From an uncultured Clostridia bacterium (lineage in GTDB: Bacteria; Bacillota; Clostridia; Christensenellales; Aristaeellaceae), in contig CAKTTL010000100.1 in the NCBI GenBank assembly GCA_934615235.1, forward strand, positions 1 through 9,865: a DNA stretch of 9,865 nt. The letters are read 5' to 3'. Below, piece after piece: positions 1 through 6,998 of this stretch (position 1 is its first letter; the number at the start of each line of letters is the position of its first letter). The notes under the pieces are model-generated. The model was not told where the DNA came from. It did not search any database and saw nothing but the letters and a program-made list of their open reading frames with translations. A program made the translations under genes and the position numbers.

Positions 1-35
1 GACCTTCTTTCTCCTGAAAGAAGGTCCCCGCCCCC
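1..35 (-). terminator. Palindrome downstream of argS, probable terminator, cut by window edge
   Basis: Bases 1-11 and 16-26 form a perfect 11-bp inverted repeat (GACCTTCTTTC / GAAAGAAGGTC) with a TCCT loop. The right arm is followed by a C-rich run (ccccgccccc). The two other long palindromes in the window, near 3745 and 4526, also have a pyrimidine-purine core bordered by G-rich and C-rich arms, so a matching G-rich left arm probably lies just outside the window. It sits about 25-60 bp past the argS stop, where an argS terminator is expected. Any T-tract would be at position 0 or lower and cannot be seen. An A/T-only hairpin (36-50) lies between it and the argS stop. Confidence 0.45.
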
Positions 36-59
36 GAAAAAACGTTTTTCCCCCGTCCC

Positions 60-1778
60 TTACATCCTCTCCGGAGCTTCAATCCCGATGAGGTACAGGC
101 CGCGCCGGAGCACGTCGCGCACGGCCTGCGTCAGGCGCACGCGGGCGGCGCTGGCGGCGGCGTCCTCGTCGAGAATGCGGTGCTCGTAGTAATACTTGTT
201 GTACGCGCCCGCCAGCTGCGTGACGAAGCGGGTGATCATCGAGGGCTCGTACTTGTCGGCGGCTTCGCGGACGACCTCCGGGAAGCGGCCCAGCAGCGCG
301 AGCACCGCGCGGGCTTCCTCGTCGGCCAGAGCGGAGCCGTCGCCCGCGTCGGGCGCGACGCCCGCGTCCGCGGCCTTGCGCAGAAGCGAGCAGCAGCGCG
401 CATGCGTGTACTGGACGTAAGGGCCGGTTTCGCCGTCGAAGTTCAGCGCGCGATCCCACCAGAAATCGATGTCCTTAATGCGGTTGTTGGACAGGTCGGC
501 GTAAATGACCGCGCCGATGCCCACCTGGCGCGCAACTTCCTCTTTGTTTTCCAGGTTCGGCGATTTCTGCTCGATGATGGCGAGCGCCTTTTCAACGGCG
601 CGGTCGAGCAGCTCGTCGAGATAAAGCACGTGCCCCTTGCGCGTGGAAAGGCTCTGGCCTTCAAAGCTGACCATGCCGAAGGCGACGTGGACGAGCTCGT
701 CCTTCGCCCATTCGTAGCCCATCTTCTCGACGACGCGAAAGATCTGGCGGAAATGCAGATCCTGCTGATAAGCGACGACGTAGAGGCACTTGTCGAAGTT
801 GAAGGTATCCTTGCGGTAGAAGATGGCCGCGAGGTCGCGCGTGGCGTAGATGGTCGTGCCGTCGCTCTTCAAAACGAGGCAGGGCGGCATGTTGTCTTCG
901 CTCAGATCGACGACCATCGCGCCGTCGCTTTCGACGAGCAGGCCCTTTTCGGTCAGCTCGTTGACAACGCGGGCGGTCTTGTCGTGATAGAAGCTTTCGC
1001 CGGTGTAATAGTCGAACTCAACGCCCAGCTTGTCGTAAACGAGTTTGGCGTCCTTGAGCGTGACGTCCTTGAACCAGTTGAAAATCTCCAGCGCTTCCGG
1101 ATCGCCGTCTTCGATTTTCTTGAACCACGCGCGGCCCTGATCGTCGAGCGACGGATCCTTCTCGGCTTCTTCGTGGAAGCGGACATACAGCGCGGTCATC
1201 GCGTCCACGCCGCCCTTTTCCACCTCTTCTTTATTGCCCCAGAGCTTGTAGGCGCAGATCATCTTGCCGAACTGCGTGCCCCAGTCGCCCAGGTGGTTGA
1301 TGCCGATGGCGCGCCAGCCGAGGTATTCGTAAATGCGCTTGAGCGAATGGCCGATCATCGTCGTGGACAGATGGCCGATATGGAAGCGCTTGGCGATGTT
1401 GATCGAGCTGTAGTCGAGGCAGACGGTCTTGCCCGCGCCCTCTTCGCCGCGGCCGTAGTTTTCATCGATCTGCGCAAGCAGCGACGCGGCGTATTTGGCC
1501 TGGTTGAGGAAGAAGTTGAGGTAGCCGCCGGCGACTTCGGCGCGGGTCCATTCATCCGCGCCAAGCGCGGATAAAACCGCCTGCGCGATCATCGGCGGGC
1601 CCTTGCGCAGCGCCTTGGAAAGGCGGAAGCACGGGAAGGCGAAATCGCCCATCGCGCGATCCGGCGGGACTTCCAGAAAGCTTTCGATTTCGGCCGCGGA
1701 GGGAAGCCCCTGCGCGTCCGGGAAGGCGGCCTGAAGCGCCAGATCGACCCGACGGGCAATGTGCTGCTTTGCGTTCAT
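60..1778 (-). CDS. argS: Arginyl-tRNA synthetase
   Basis: Cytoplasmic class I aminoacyl-tRNA synthetase that charges tRNA-Arg with arginine using ATP. The protein is 572 aa, normal for bacterial ArgRS. Visible in order: an N-terminal Add-1-like region (residues ~1-110) with the family motif MGDFAFPCF (43-51); DYSSINIAKRFHIGHL (122-137), whose HIGH signature (133-136) marks the catalytic Rossmann fold; NHLGDWGTQFGK (161-172); YATRDLAAI (311-319); STRKGH (378-383), the ArgRS form of KMSKS; and a C-terminal DALR anticodon-binding domain with YVQYTHARC near its start. The frame is open upstream to 2099, but the ATG at 1778 is preceded by AAGGAG (1787-1792) at 8-nt spacing, and the family N-terminus starts here. 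The usual HxGHLR reads HIGHLS, a small deviation. Transcribed away from the ferritin/apbE pair from its own promoter. Confidence 0.97.
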   Translation of the reverse strand: MNAKQHIARRVDLALQAAFPDAQGLPSAAEIESFLEVPPDRAMGDFAFPCFRLSKALRKGPPMIAQAVLSALGADEWTRAEVAGGYLNFFLNQAKYAASLLAQIDENYGRGEEGAGKTVCLDYSSINIAKRFHIGHLSTTMIGHSLKRIYEYLGWRAIGINHLGDWGTQFGKMICAYKLWGNKEEVEKGGVDAMTALYVRFHEEAEKDPSLDDQGRAWFKKIEDGDPEALEIFNWFKDVTLKDAKLVYDKLGVEFDYYTGESFYHDKTARVVNELTEKGLLVESDGAMVVDLSEDNMPPCLVLKSDGTTIYATRDLAAIFYRKDTFNFDKCLYVVAYQQDLHFRQIFRVVEKMGYEWAKDELVHVAFGMVSFEGQSLSTRKGHVLYLDELLDRAVEKALAIIEQKSPNLENKEEVARQVGIGAVIYADLSNNRIKDIDFWWDRALNFDGETGPYVQYTHARCCSLLRKAADAGVAPDAGDGSALADEEARAVLALLGRFPEVVREAADKYEPSMITRFVTQLAGAYNKYYYEHRILDEDAAASAARVRLTQAVRDVLRRGLYLIGIEAPERM

Positions 1779-1812
1779 GGAAAGAGCTCCTTTTATAGTC
1801 AATTCGTATTCT

Positions 1813-1840
1813 ATGATACCATCGATTTTCCACGTGTCAA
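1813..1840 (-). promoter_or_regulatory. SigA-type promoter of argS
   Basis: Read on the minus strand, TTGACA (1835-1840) is followed after 16 bp by TATCAT (1813-1818). The first box is a perfect -35 and the second differs from TATAAT at one position. The predicted start, near 1805, leaves a leader of about 27 nt containing the AAGGAG ribosome binding site. The leader is too short for a T-box riboswitch, so regulation by uncharged tRNA at this level is unlikely. Confidence 0.8.
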
Positions 1841-1878
1841 CCTTTCGGCGGGCGTGAAAATTTCTTTGAAAAAAATCG

Positions 1879-1904
1879 AAAAAATTCTTCCGGAGCGGGA
1901 AGAA
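1879..1904 (-). terminator. Minus-strand terminator upstream of the argS promoter
   Basis: TTCTTCC (1885-1891) and GGAAGAA (1898-1904) form a 7-bp stem with a 6-nt loop. On the minus strand the stem is directly followed by six T (A-run 1879-1884 on plus) and, after TCGA, by more T. No gene on the minus strand feeds it: the neighbour is the divergent ferritin gene. It may block antisense or pervasive transcription from entering argS, or end a short unrecognised RNA from 1905-2030. Confidence 0.5.
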
Positions 1905-1984
1905 AAAAGCCGGGACGCTCGTTATATAGGTGAGATCGACAAAAGCGCACGAGGCGGTTCCCCTCCCGCCGAGCGCTAAAGTTT

Positions 1985-2017
1985 CCCCCCTTTGCAAAAA
2001 GGGGGGCTTTTCTTTTT
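1985..2017 (+). terminator. Plus-strand intrinsic terminator insulating the ferritin gene
   Basis: CCCCCCTTT (1985-1993), loop GCAA and AAAGGGGGG (1998-2006) form a perfect 9-bp stem. It is followed by CTTTTCTTTTT (2007-2017). It lies about 15 bp before the TATAAT box of the next gene, so it would stop read-through from the left and leave the ferritin/apbE pair under its own promoter. No plus-strand gene lies upstream in the window. Confidence 0.6.
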
Positions 2018-2036
2018 CCCCGCTTTCCCGTATAAT
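2008..2036 (+). promoter_or_regulatory. Probable promoter of the ferritin-apbE pair
   Basis: A perfect TATAAT at 2031-2036 lies 28 bp before the start codon at 2065. At 17-bp spacing the -35 position reads TTTTCT (2008-2013), a poor match that falls within the T-tract of the preceding terminator. The -10 box is convincing and the -35 is not, so the promoter may depend on an activator or be weak. Confidence 0.5.
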
Positions 2037-2064
2037 GACAGAAAAACGGATGGAGGAACAGAAT

Positions 2065-2520
2065 ATGGCGACTTTGCTTCCCGCCGAACAGCTGCGCATG
2101 GCGCTGGAGATGGAATGCCGCGGCTACGCGCTGTATTCGCGCGCCAGGGCGCTGACGAACGATCCCGCGCTGCGCGCGCTGCTGGACGATCTGTGCCGCG
2201 AGGAGGCGCTGCATTACGAGATGTTCAGCGCGATGGCGGAGGGACGGCCGCAGGCGGCGGGCGAACAGAACCAGCTCGCCATCGCGATGGCGGCGGAGGC
2301 GTTTTACCCCGGCGGGCTGATGCAGGTGAGCGCCGAGGGCGGGCTGATCTCCCGCGAGGCGATGCTGGAAACGGCCATCCGCGCGGAACGCGATTCCATC
2401 GCGTATTACGAGAAAATGCTGCCCGCGCTGAAAGGCGAATCGGCCGAGACGGTGCGGAAGATCATCCATGAAGAAGAGGGGCATCTGCGCACGCTGGCGC
2501 AGTGGCGAGATGAGAAGTAA
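2065..2520 (+). CDS. Ferritin-like / rubrerythrin-type diiron protein
   Basis: A 151-aa protein with the four-helix pattern of the erythrin (ferritin-like) domain. Likely diiron ligands are E17 in the first helix, E47-x-x-H50 in the second, E102 or E108 in the third and E137-x-x-H140 in the last (HEEEGHL), the standard paired ExxH layout. It lacks the C-terminal rubredoxin domain with two CxxC motifs that full rubrerythrins carry, so it is a stand-alone form. In anaerobes such proteins are linked to peroxide reduction or iron handling; the exact substrate cannot be read from sequence. The start at 2065 is chosen because GGAGG (2052-2056) lies 8 nt upstream; in-frame ATGs at 2035 and 2050 lack a suitable site. 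Its last 11 nt overlap the apbE start, so the two are probably cotranscribed and translationally coupled. Confidence 0.85.
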   Translation: MATLLPAEQLRMALEMECRGYALYSRARALTNDPALRALLDDLCREEALHYEMFSAMAEGRPQAAGEQNQLAIAMAAEAFYPGGLMQVSAEGGLISREAMLETAIRAERDSIAYYEKMLPALKGESAETVRKIIHEEEGHLRTLAQWRDEK

Positions 2521-3583
2521 CAGATTCGTCCTCCGCGCCGCCGCGCTTTTGTGCGCGCTGCTTGCGCTGCTTGCGCTGCTGTCGCTGACGGGCTGCGCGG
2601 CGAAGAAGCAGGAAAAATACTCGATGCAGTTCTTCGGCGCGTTCGATACGGTCATCCAGATCATGGGCTACGCCGGGAGCGAGGCGGAGTTCACCGCCGC
2701 CGCAGAGAAGGCGCAGGCCGAGTTCGTGCGCCTGCACAGAATTTTCGACCGCTACAACGAATACGAGGGCGTGAACAACCTCCGGCGCGTAAACGAGCGC
2801 GCGGGGCGCGCCCCTGCGCAGGCCGAGCCGGAGCTGATCGAGCTGCTGCTTTTCTGCCGCGAACGGCAGGAGGAATACCCCGGCCGCGTGAACGTGGCGA
2901 TGGGCGCGGTGCTCGATCTGTGGCACGAATACCGCGAGGCGGGCGAGGCGATTCCGCCGATGGACGCGCTGACCGCCGCGGCCGCGCACTGCGATATGGA
3001 CGATGTGATCCTCGATGAAACCGCGGGAACGGTCTATTTCGCCGACCCGGAATTGAAGCTCGACGTGGGCGCGGTGGCGAAGGGCTGGGCCGCCGAGCGC
3101 GCGGCGAAGGTGCTGGAGGAAAGCGGCCTTGCGTCGTATCTGATCAACGCGGGGGGCAACGTCCGCGCGGGCGGCGCGCCGAAGGACGGCCGGCTTTACT
3201 GGGGCGTGAGCGTGCAGGATCCGGACGACGCGCAGGGCGGCCTGGACGTGCTGTATTTCACGAACGGCTCCGCCGTGACGAGCGGCGATTATCAGCGCTA
3301 TTATGAAGTGAACGGCAGGCGGTACCATCACATCATCGACCCGGAAACGCTCATGCCGTCCGAATATCTGCGCGCTGTGACCGTCTGGACGGAAGACTCG
3401 GCGCTGGCCGATTTCTTATCGACGACGCTGTTTCTCACGCCGTACGAGGACGGCCGCGCGCTCGTCGATTCGCTCGCCGGTGTGGAGGCGCTCTGGGTGC
3501 TGCCCGACGGGACGATCTCGATGACCGACGGCATGCGCGCAATGGCGCGCTCCGGAGGCGCAAGCGCCACGGAATCGCACTGA
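2510..3583 (+). CDS. apbE: FAD:protein FMN transferase, lipoprotein (ApbE family)
   Basis: Transfers FMN from FAD to a Thr/Ser of target flavoproteins (such as RnfG/RnfD or other FMN-binding-domain proteins), outside the membrane. The protein is 357 aa. Residues 1-28 form a lipoprotein signal peptide: basic start, Leu/Ala-rich core, then lipobox LTGC with lipidated Cys29. Family motifs follow: GAFDTV (43-48); NVAMGAVLDLWHEYR; DVGAVAKGWA (from 185); AGGNVR (214-219); TSGDYQRYY (from 257); HHIIDPETLMP (from 273), part of the Mg/FAD site; and ADFLSTTLF with D301 and T305. The start at 2510 overlaps the ferritin stop, has no clear Shine-Dalgarno and is presumed coupled. An ATG at 2468 with weak GGAAG would put the Cys at position 43, long for a lipoprotein signal. 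No target flavoprotein gene is visible nearby. Confidence 0.93.
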   Translation: MRSNRFVLRAAALLCALLALLALLSLTGCAAKKQEKYSMQFFGAFDTVIQIMGYAGSEAEFTAAAEKAQAEFVRLHRIFDRYNEYEGVNNLRRVNERAGRAPAQAEPELIELLLFCRERQEEYPGRVNVAMGAVLDLWHEYREAGEAIPPMDALTAAAAHCDMDDVILDETAGTVYFADPELKLDVGAVAKGWAAERAAKVLEESGLASYLINAGGNVRAGGAPKDGRLYWGVSVQDPDDAQGGLDVLYFTNGSAVTSGDYQRYYEVNGRRYHHIIDPETLMPSEYLRAVTVWTEDSALADFLSTTLFLTPYEDGRALVDSLAGVEALWVLPDGTISMTDGMRAMARSGGASATESH

Positions 3584-3660
3584 TTCCCCGAAAAATCATC
3601 GTTTTTTCATCCGATCTTCGGCTTGTTTCTCGTTTCGCAATATGCTATCCTATACACGTC

Positions 3661-3695
3661 AAAAAAAGGGCGCGGGGCGAAAGCTCACGCGCCCT
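3661..3695 (-). terminator. Strong minus-strand intrinsic terminator with no visible upstream gene
   Basis: AGGGCGCG (3667-3674) pairs with CGCGCCCT (3688-3695). An inner GGGC/GCTC helix with a GAAA loop and one bulged base extends the stem on the plus-strand RNA. On the minus strand the stem is followed by seven T (A-run 3661-3667). The plus strand has no T-tract after it. It would end transcripts coming leftward from the repeat array or beyond, before they run antisense into apbE. Confidence 0.6.
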
Positions 3696-3730
3696 GATTG
3701 CATCATGGGGAAGGAACGGGGGGAACGCTG

Positions 3731-3764
3731 GGGGAGGCCGCCTTTCTGAGAAAGGCGCCTTGCC
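3731..3764. repeat. Long imperfect palindrome B
   Basis: CGCCTTTC (3739-3746), loop TGA and GAAAGGCG (3750-3757) form a perfect 8-bp core. It is bordered by a G-rich left flank (ggggagg) and a C-rich right flank (ccttgcccc) that can extend the stem with small bulges. Its layout resembles the palindromes at 1-35 and 4501-4552: G-rich arm, YTTTC, short loop, GAAAR, C-rich arm. No T-tract follows on either strand, so it is not a standard terminator. Confidence 0.5.
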
Positions 3765-3870
3765 CCAACGAGCAATTGCCAAAAATCCCGCGCCTGGTCG
3801 GCTTGTCTTTTCACGCAATGCTGTGTCGTCTGCGGCTCGACGTACCTCCAGTACGCCTTCGCCTTGCCTC

Positions 3871-4400
3871 CTTGCCTTGCGCGAAAATCCAGCGCCGCAC
3901 AGGCGCGTTCTTTTCGGCAATTGCTCGCCCCCCACCCGGAAAGCGCATGCTGCTTTCAGGCAATGCGGCGGAATACGCGGCTTGCCTTGCGCGAAAATCC
4001 AGCGCCGCACAGGCGCGTTCTTTTCAGCAATTGCTCGCCCCCTCCCGGAAAGCGCTTGCAGCATTCGTGCGATGCGGCGGAGTGTGCGGCTTAGCCTTGC
4101 GCGAAAATCCCGCGCCGGACAGGCGCGTTCTTTTCGGCGATTGCTCGCCCCCTCCCGGAAAGCGCATGCTGCTTTCATGCAATACGGCGCAGTACGCAGC
4201 TTGTCTTGCGCGAAAATCCATCGCCGCACAGGCGCGTTCTTTTCGGTAAATGCACGGCCCCACCCGGAAAGCGCATGCTGGTTTCAGGCAATACGGCGCA
4301 GTACGCGGCTTGCTCTGCGCGAAAATCCATCGCCGCACAGGCGCGTTCTTTTCGGTAAATGCGCGGCCCCACCCGGAAAGCGCATGCAGCACTCAAGCAG
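3871..4400. repeat. Tandem array of five ~110-bp repeat units
   Basis: Units begin near 3871, 3981, 4090, 4200 and 4309 (spacing 109-110), each starting CTTGCCTTGC or close to it. The shared core reads GCGCGAAAATCC, then GCGCCGCACAGGCGC, then GTTCTTTTCGG, a CCCGGAAAGCGC block and a variable tail. In each unit CGAAAA pairs with TTTTCG and GCGCC with GGCGC across symmetric 4-nt internal loops, giving a two-part stem with a 5-nt loop. Small changes occur in some copies: unit 2 has TTTTCA, unit 3 a GGACA loop, units 4-5 TCGCC. A degenerate related segment may precede it (~3780-3820). The period is not divisible by three, so it is not a protein repeat. Spacers and direct repeats of CRISPR type are absent. 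Confidence 0.85.
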
Positions 4401-4500
4401 CCCCCGCCCATCCGTCTCCCCAACCATGCAATCTCCACATAACTCGCCCCCATCCCCGAAAAGTACCGCGAAAAAGCGGTTTCCTTTCGGAGAGGGGGGT

Positions 4501-4552
4501 GCAGGGGGGAGGACCCTTTCCTTTTTCTAAAGGAAAGGGTCCTCCCCCCTGC
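4501..4552. repeat. Perfect 24-bp palindrome C upstream of the first phage gene
   Basis: Bases 4501-4524 are the exact reverse complement of 4529-4552, separated by a TTCT loop. The left arm starts GCAGGGGGGAGGACCC and the right arm ends GGGTCCTCCCCCCTGC. There is no T-tract on either side, so it is a hairpin or cruciform element rather than a textbook terminator. The arm ends only 12 nt before the AAGGAGG ribosome binding site of the next gene; if cotranscribed it would leave that site just outside a very stable stem. Confidence 0.85.
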
Positions 4553-4579
4553 CATACACCAAAAAAGGAGGTTTCCCAC

Positions 4580-4864
4580 ATGTCCCGAAAGTGTCCCTTT
4601 GAAGCGTTGCTTGCGGCGCAGCGCGCGCAGATTGAGCGGCTGGAAGCGGCCGCGACAGTAACCGAGGGTGTCGATTTGAAGCTGGAGGACGCGCTGATGC
4701 GCGCGCTGCGGCAGCAGGCGACGCTGTACGCCGAGGTGAGGAAGATGCAGGAGGAGAAGAAGGCTGCGGCGGCGGAGAAAAACGGCGCGCAGCGCCCCTC
4801 GATCAGCATCGTGTACGACTATGGAGACGAAGACCGTAAACCTGACGCGCCGGGTACCGTTTAA
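4580..4864 (+). CDS. Small phage protein overlapping terL, candidate small terminase subunit
   Basis: A 94-aa protein with no family that I can recognise with confidence. Residues ~7-70 are predicted mostly helical with heptad-like Leu/Ala spacing and Glu/Arg/Lys-rich faces, consistent with a coiled coil or oligomerisation helix; the tail is charged and disordered-looking. The start is firm: AAGGAGG (4565-4571) lies 8 nt upstream. The last 44 nt overlap terL in another frame, which suggests translational coupling, since terL has no clear ribosome binding site of its own. A gene placed directly before terL usually encodes the DNA-recognition small terminase subunit. I see no helix-turn-helix, so that role is inferred from position and size only. 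Confidence 0.8.
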   Translation: MSRKCPFEALLAAQRAQIERLEAAATVTEGVDLKLEDALMRALRQQATLYAEVRKMQEEKKAAAAEKNGAQRPSISIVYDYGDEDRKPDAPGTV

Positions 4865-6065
4865 CCCGGTTTTCCGCGCCGCGAACCGCTCCCGCGCGCG
4901 CTATCGCGTGCTGATGGGCGGCGCGGGCAGCGGCAAAAGCCGAAACCTTGCGCAGGATTATGTGCTGAAGCTCAGCGACACGCGGTATCGCGGGGCGAAT
5001 CTGCTCGTGTGCCGCCGCGTGGACGAGACGCACCGGTATTCGACGTTTTCGGAGCTTTGCGCGGCGGTGCAGAACATTTTCGGTGCGGACTGGCCGATGT
5101 ACTGGAAGATCAGCCAGAGCCCGCTGCGGCTGAAATGCCTGGCGACAGGGAACGAGATCGTCTTCCGGGGGATGATCGATCTGAACGCGCAGGAGCGCGT
5201 GAAATCGCTCAGCTTCCCGGAGGGCAAGCTCTGCTGGATCTGGTGCGAGGAAGCGACGGAGCTGACGCGCGAAAATCTCGAGCTGCTCGACGACCGGCTG
5301 CGCGGCCAGCTGGGCAGCCCGGAGCTGTTTTATCAGATTACGCTGTCGTTCAACCCCGTCTCGGCGCATCACTGGATCAAGCGGAGATTCTTCGACGAGC
5401 CGCAGGAGAATGCGGTCGTCTGCCATTCGACGTTTCGCGATAACCGGTTTATCGATCCGGGGTTCGCGGTACGGATGGAAGAGCGCAGGGAGCGCGATCC
5501 GGAGGGGTATCGCGTGTACGGCGCGGGCGAATGGGGCGAGGCGAGCGGGCTGATCCTGACGAATTTCGTGCGCGAGAAGTTTGAGCGGCGCGAGGAGCGG
5601 TTCGACGCGCTCGCCATTGGGCAGGACTTTGGGTTCAACCATGCCAACGCGATTCTGCTGCTTGGGCTGAAGGACGGCGACCTGTACGTGCTGCGCGAGA
5701 TTTACGAGCGGAAGAAGGATACGGCGGATTTAATCGCGCTGGCGCGCGAGACGGGGCTGCCCGCTCGTCTGCGGATGTGGTGCGACAGCGCGGAACCGGA
5801 TCGGATTACGATGTGGAAGCGCGCGGGGTTCCGGGCATGCGGCGTGAAGAAGGAGCCGGGGAGCGTGCTGGCGCAGATCGACTGGCTGAGGCGGAGACGG
5901 ATTCACGTGCATGAGGAGTGCGAGAATACGTGGAAGGAGATGCGGGCGTGGCAGTGGATGAAGCGGGCGAAGGGGGAAGAGTGGGAGGATATGCCGGCGG
6001 AAGGATTTGACGACGCGATGGCGGCGCTGCGGTATGGGATAGAGGGGTGGAGAAGGAAAAGGTAA
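4821..6065 (+). CDS. terL: Phage large terminase subunit (PBSX/Terminase_3 family)
   Basis: ATP-driven motor and nuclease that packages phage DNA into the prohead through the portal. The protein is 414 aa, normal for the family. The N-terminal ATPase has Walker A GGAGSGKS (33-40), Walker B LCWIWCEEA (137-145) with the catalytic Glu at 143/144, and the coupling motif SFNPVS (176-181). The C-terminal RNase H-like nuclease keeps its three acidic positions: D269 in GQDFGFNH, D322 in WCDSAEP and D397/D398 in FDDAMAALRY. Nothing points to inactivation. The ATG at 4821 lies inside the preceding gene without an obvious Shine-Dalgarno, so coupling is likely. Codons are strongly G-ending (GCG, CGG, GAG, GGG), unlike the C-ending portal gene. 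Portal normally follows at once but here lies 1.35 kb away. Confidence 0.95.
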   Translation: METKTVNLTRRVPFNPVFRAANRSRARYRVLMGGAGSGKSRNLAQDYVLKLSDTRYRGANLLVCRRVDETHRYSTFSELCAAVQNIFGADWPMYWKISQSPLRLKCLATGNEIVFRGMIDLNAQERVKSLSFPEGKLCWIWCEEATELTRENLELLDDRLRGQLGSPELFYQITLSFNPVSAHHWIKRRFFDEPQENAVVCHSTFRDNRFIDPGFAVRMEERRERDPEGYRVYGAGEWGEASGLILTNFVREKFERREERFDALAIGQDFGFNHANAILLLGLKDGDLYVLREIYERKKDTADLIALARETGLPARLRMWCDSAEPDRITMWKRAGFRACGVKKEPGSVLAQIDWLRRRRIHVHEECENTWKEMRAWQWMKRAKGEEWEDMPAEGFDDAMAALRYGIEGWRRKR

Positions 6066-6084
6066 CGCAAGCAGGGGGGAAAAA

Positions 6085-6713
6085 GGTGGGAGGTGCAGGA
6101 ACCTCAGGTTCCTGCCAAGGGGTTTAAGGGGGACAGAGTCCCCCTAACGTAGCCCCTGGCCCGTGCGCCGCAGGCGCAGAAAGAAGCGCGCAATGTTCGC
6201 GCGGAGCGCGGACGAGCAAGGGCGGCTGCATGGGTTTGAGCTGAGGTGGGAGGTGCAGGAACCTCAGGTTCCTGCCAAGGGGTTTTAGGGGGACAGCGTC
6301 CCCCTAACGTAGCCCCTGGCCCGTGCGCCGCAGGCGCAGAAAGAAGCGCGCAATGTTCGCGCAGAGCGCGGACGAGCAAGGGCGGCTGCATGGGTTTGAG
6401 TTGAGGTGGGAGGTGCAGGAACCTCAGGTTCCTGCCAAGGGGTTTTAGGGGGACAGCGTCCCCCTAACGTAACCCATAGCCCGTGCGCCCGCAGGCGCAG
6501 AAAGAAGCGCGCAATGTTCGCGCGGAGCGCGGACGAGCAAGGGCGGCTGCATGGGTTCGAGTTGAGGTGGGAGGTGCAGGAACCTCAGGTTCCTGCCAAG
6601 GGGTTTTAGGGGGACAGCGTCCCCCTAACGTAGCCCCTAGCCCGTGCGCCCGCAGGCGCAGAAAGAAGCGCGCAATGTTCGCGCAGAGCGCGGACGAGCG
6701 GGGCGGCTGCATG
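6085..6713 (+). repeat. Four direct ~160-bp hairpin-rich repeats (forward subfamily)
   Basis: Units start with GGTGGGAGGTGCAGG at 6085, 6245, 6405 and 6566 (spacing 160, 160, 161) and are nearly identical; the fourth ends near 6713. Each carries hairpin 1, GCAGGAACCT-C-AGGTTCCTGC (6095-6115 in unit 1); hairpin 2, AGGGGGAC-agM-GTCCCCCT (6127-6145); hairpin 3, TGCGCC-(C)GCA-GGCGCA; and a CGCG-CAATGTT-CGCG stem, then GACGAGCAAGGGCGGCTGCATGG or close to it. Differences are point changes, mostly in loops. None of the hairpins is followed by a T-tract. The high identity indicates recent tandem duplication or sequence homogenisation. Confidence 0.9.
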
Positions 6714-6998
6714 GAGCGGAAACTCGTCCCCCGCTGAAAGTGAGCGCGGACTGTTTCCCAAACCGCATACCTTAATGGCAGCTCAAGCCAGACACACAAA
6801 ACGTGCAGACGAATAAAACCCACTGCATGGAACCGTGCCGCGCCCGCGCCTGACTCCTGCCCGGACTGCATCCCTGCACATCCCGTCCCTGCGCCGCGAA
6901 GCGGCCCGACTCCCCGAAAAGACAGAGCGGAACTCATCGAGCCCGCTCTGTTTTTCTATCCGAATTATTTCCGTGCGCGTCGAGCGCCGCGGTTTTTG
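6714..6998. other. Unique spacer between direct and inverted repeat arrays
   Basis: About 285 bp with no match to either array. It contains a short GCCGC-GAA-GCGGC hairpin (near 6897-6909) and the intrinsic terminator at 6922-6955. An 87-codon minus-strand frame crosses it, but it starts inside the inverted repeat and has no ribosome binding site, so it is not called. A short non-coding transcript ending at the terminator is possible but no promoter is evident. Confidence 0.55.
6922..6955 (+). terminator. Intrinsic terminator between terL and portal
   Basis: ACAGAGCGG (6922-6930) and CCGCTCTGT (6943-6951) form a perfect 9-bp stem with a 12-nt loop, followed by TTTTTCT. It has the polarity to end plus-strand transcripts from terL or from the repeat region. 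If active, portal and the later head genes need a separate promoter or antitermination. Confidence 0.7.

Larger units (their letters stand above)
3584..4579. other. Gene-free, repeat-rich junction between host genes and phage genes
   Basis: About 1 kb without a credible gene. Long frames are open here on both strands because the DNA is GC-rich and repetitive, but they overlap one another, lack ribosome binding sites and are built on a ~110-bp period that is not a multiple of three. From left to right: an A/T-only hairpin (3590-3607) that may weakly terminate apbE; a possible promoter-like pair TTGTTT (3623-3628) and TATCCT (3646-3651) at 17-bp spacing; a minus-strand terminator; a long palindrome; a degenerate segment (~3770-3870); the five-unit array; an unremarkable C-rich stretch (4400-4490); and a second, perfect palindrome before the next gene. 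No integrase, att site or clear promoter for the phage genes was found. Confidence 0.75.

Noticed and set aside
180..1574. 464-codon plus-strand frame opposite argS
   Set aside because: Shadow of argS in a GC-rich gene; the argS translation carries all expected family motifs on the other strand.
1779..1812. T-box or other riboswitch in front of argS
   Set aside because: The leader predicted from the promoter is only about 27 nt, too short for a T-box.
3623..3651. Promoter TTGTTT-17-TATCCT downstream of apbE
   Set aside because: Two imperfect boxes, and no plus-strand gene follows for 900 bp; kept only as a remark in the intergenic entry.
3645..4530. Several overlapping long frames on both strands across the 110-bp array
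   Set aside because: They overlap one another, have no ribosome binding sites, and the repeat period rotates the frame. Their length reflects GC-rich repeats without stop codons.
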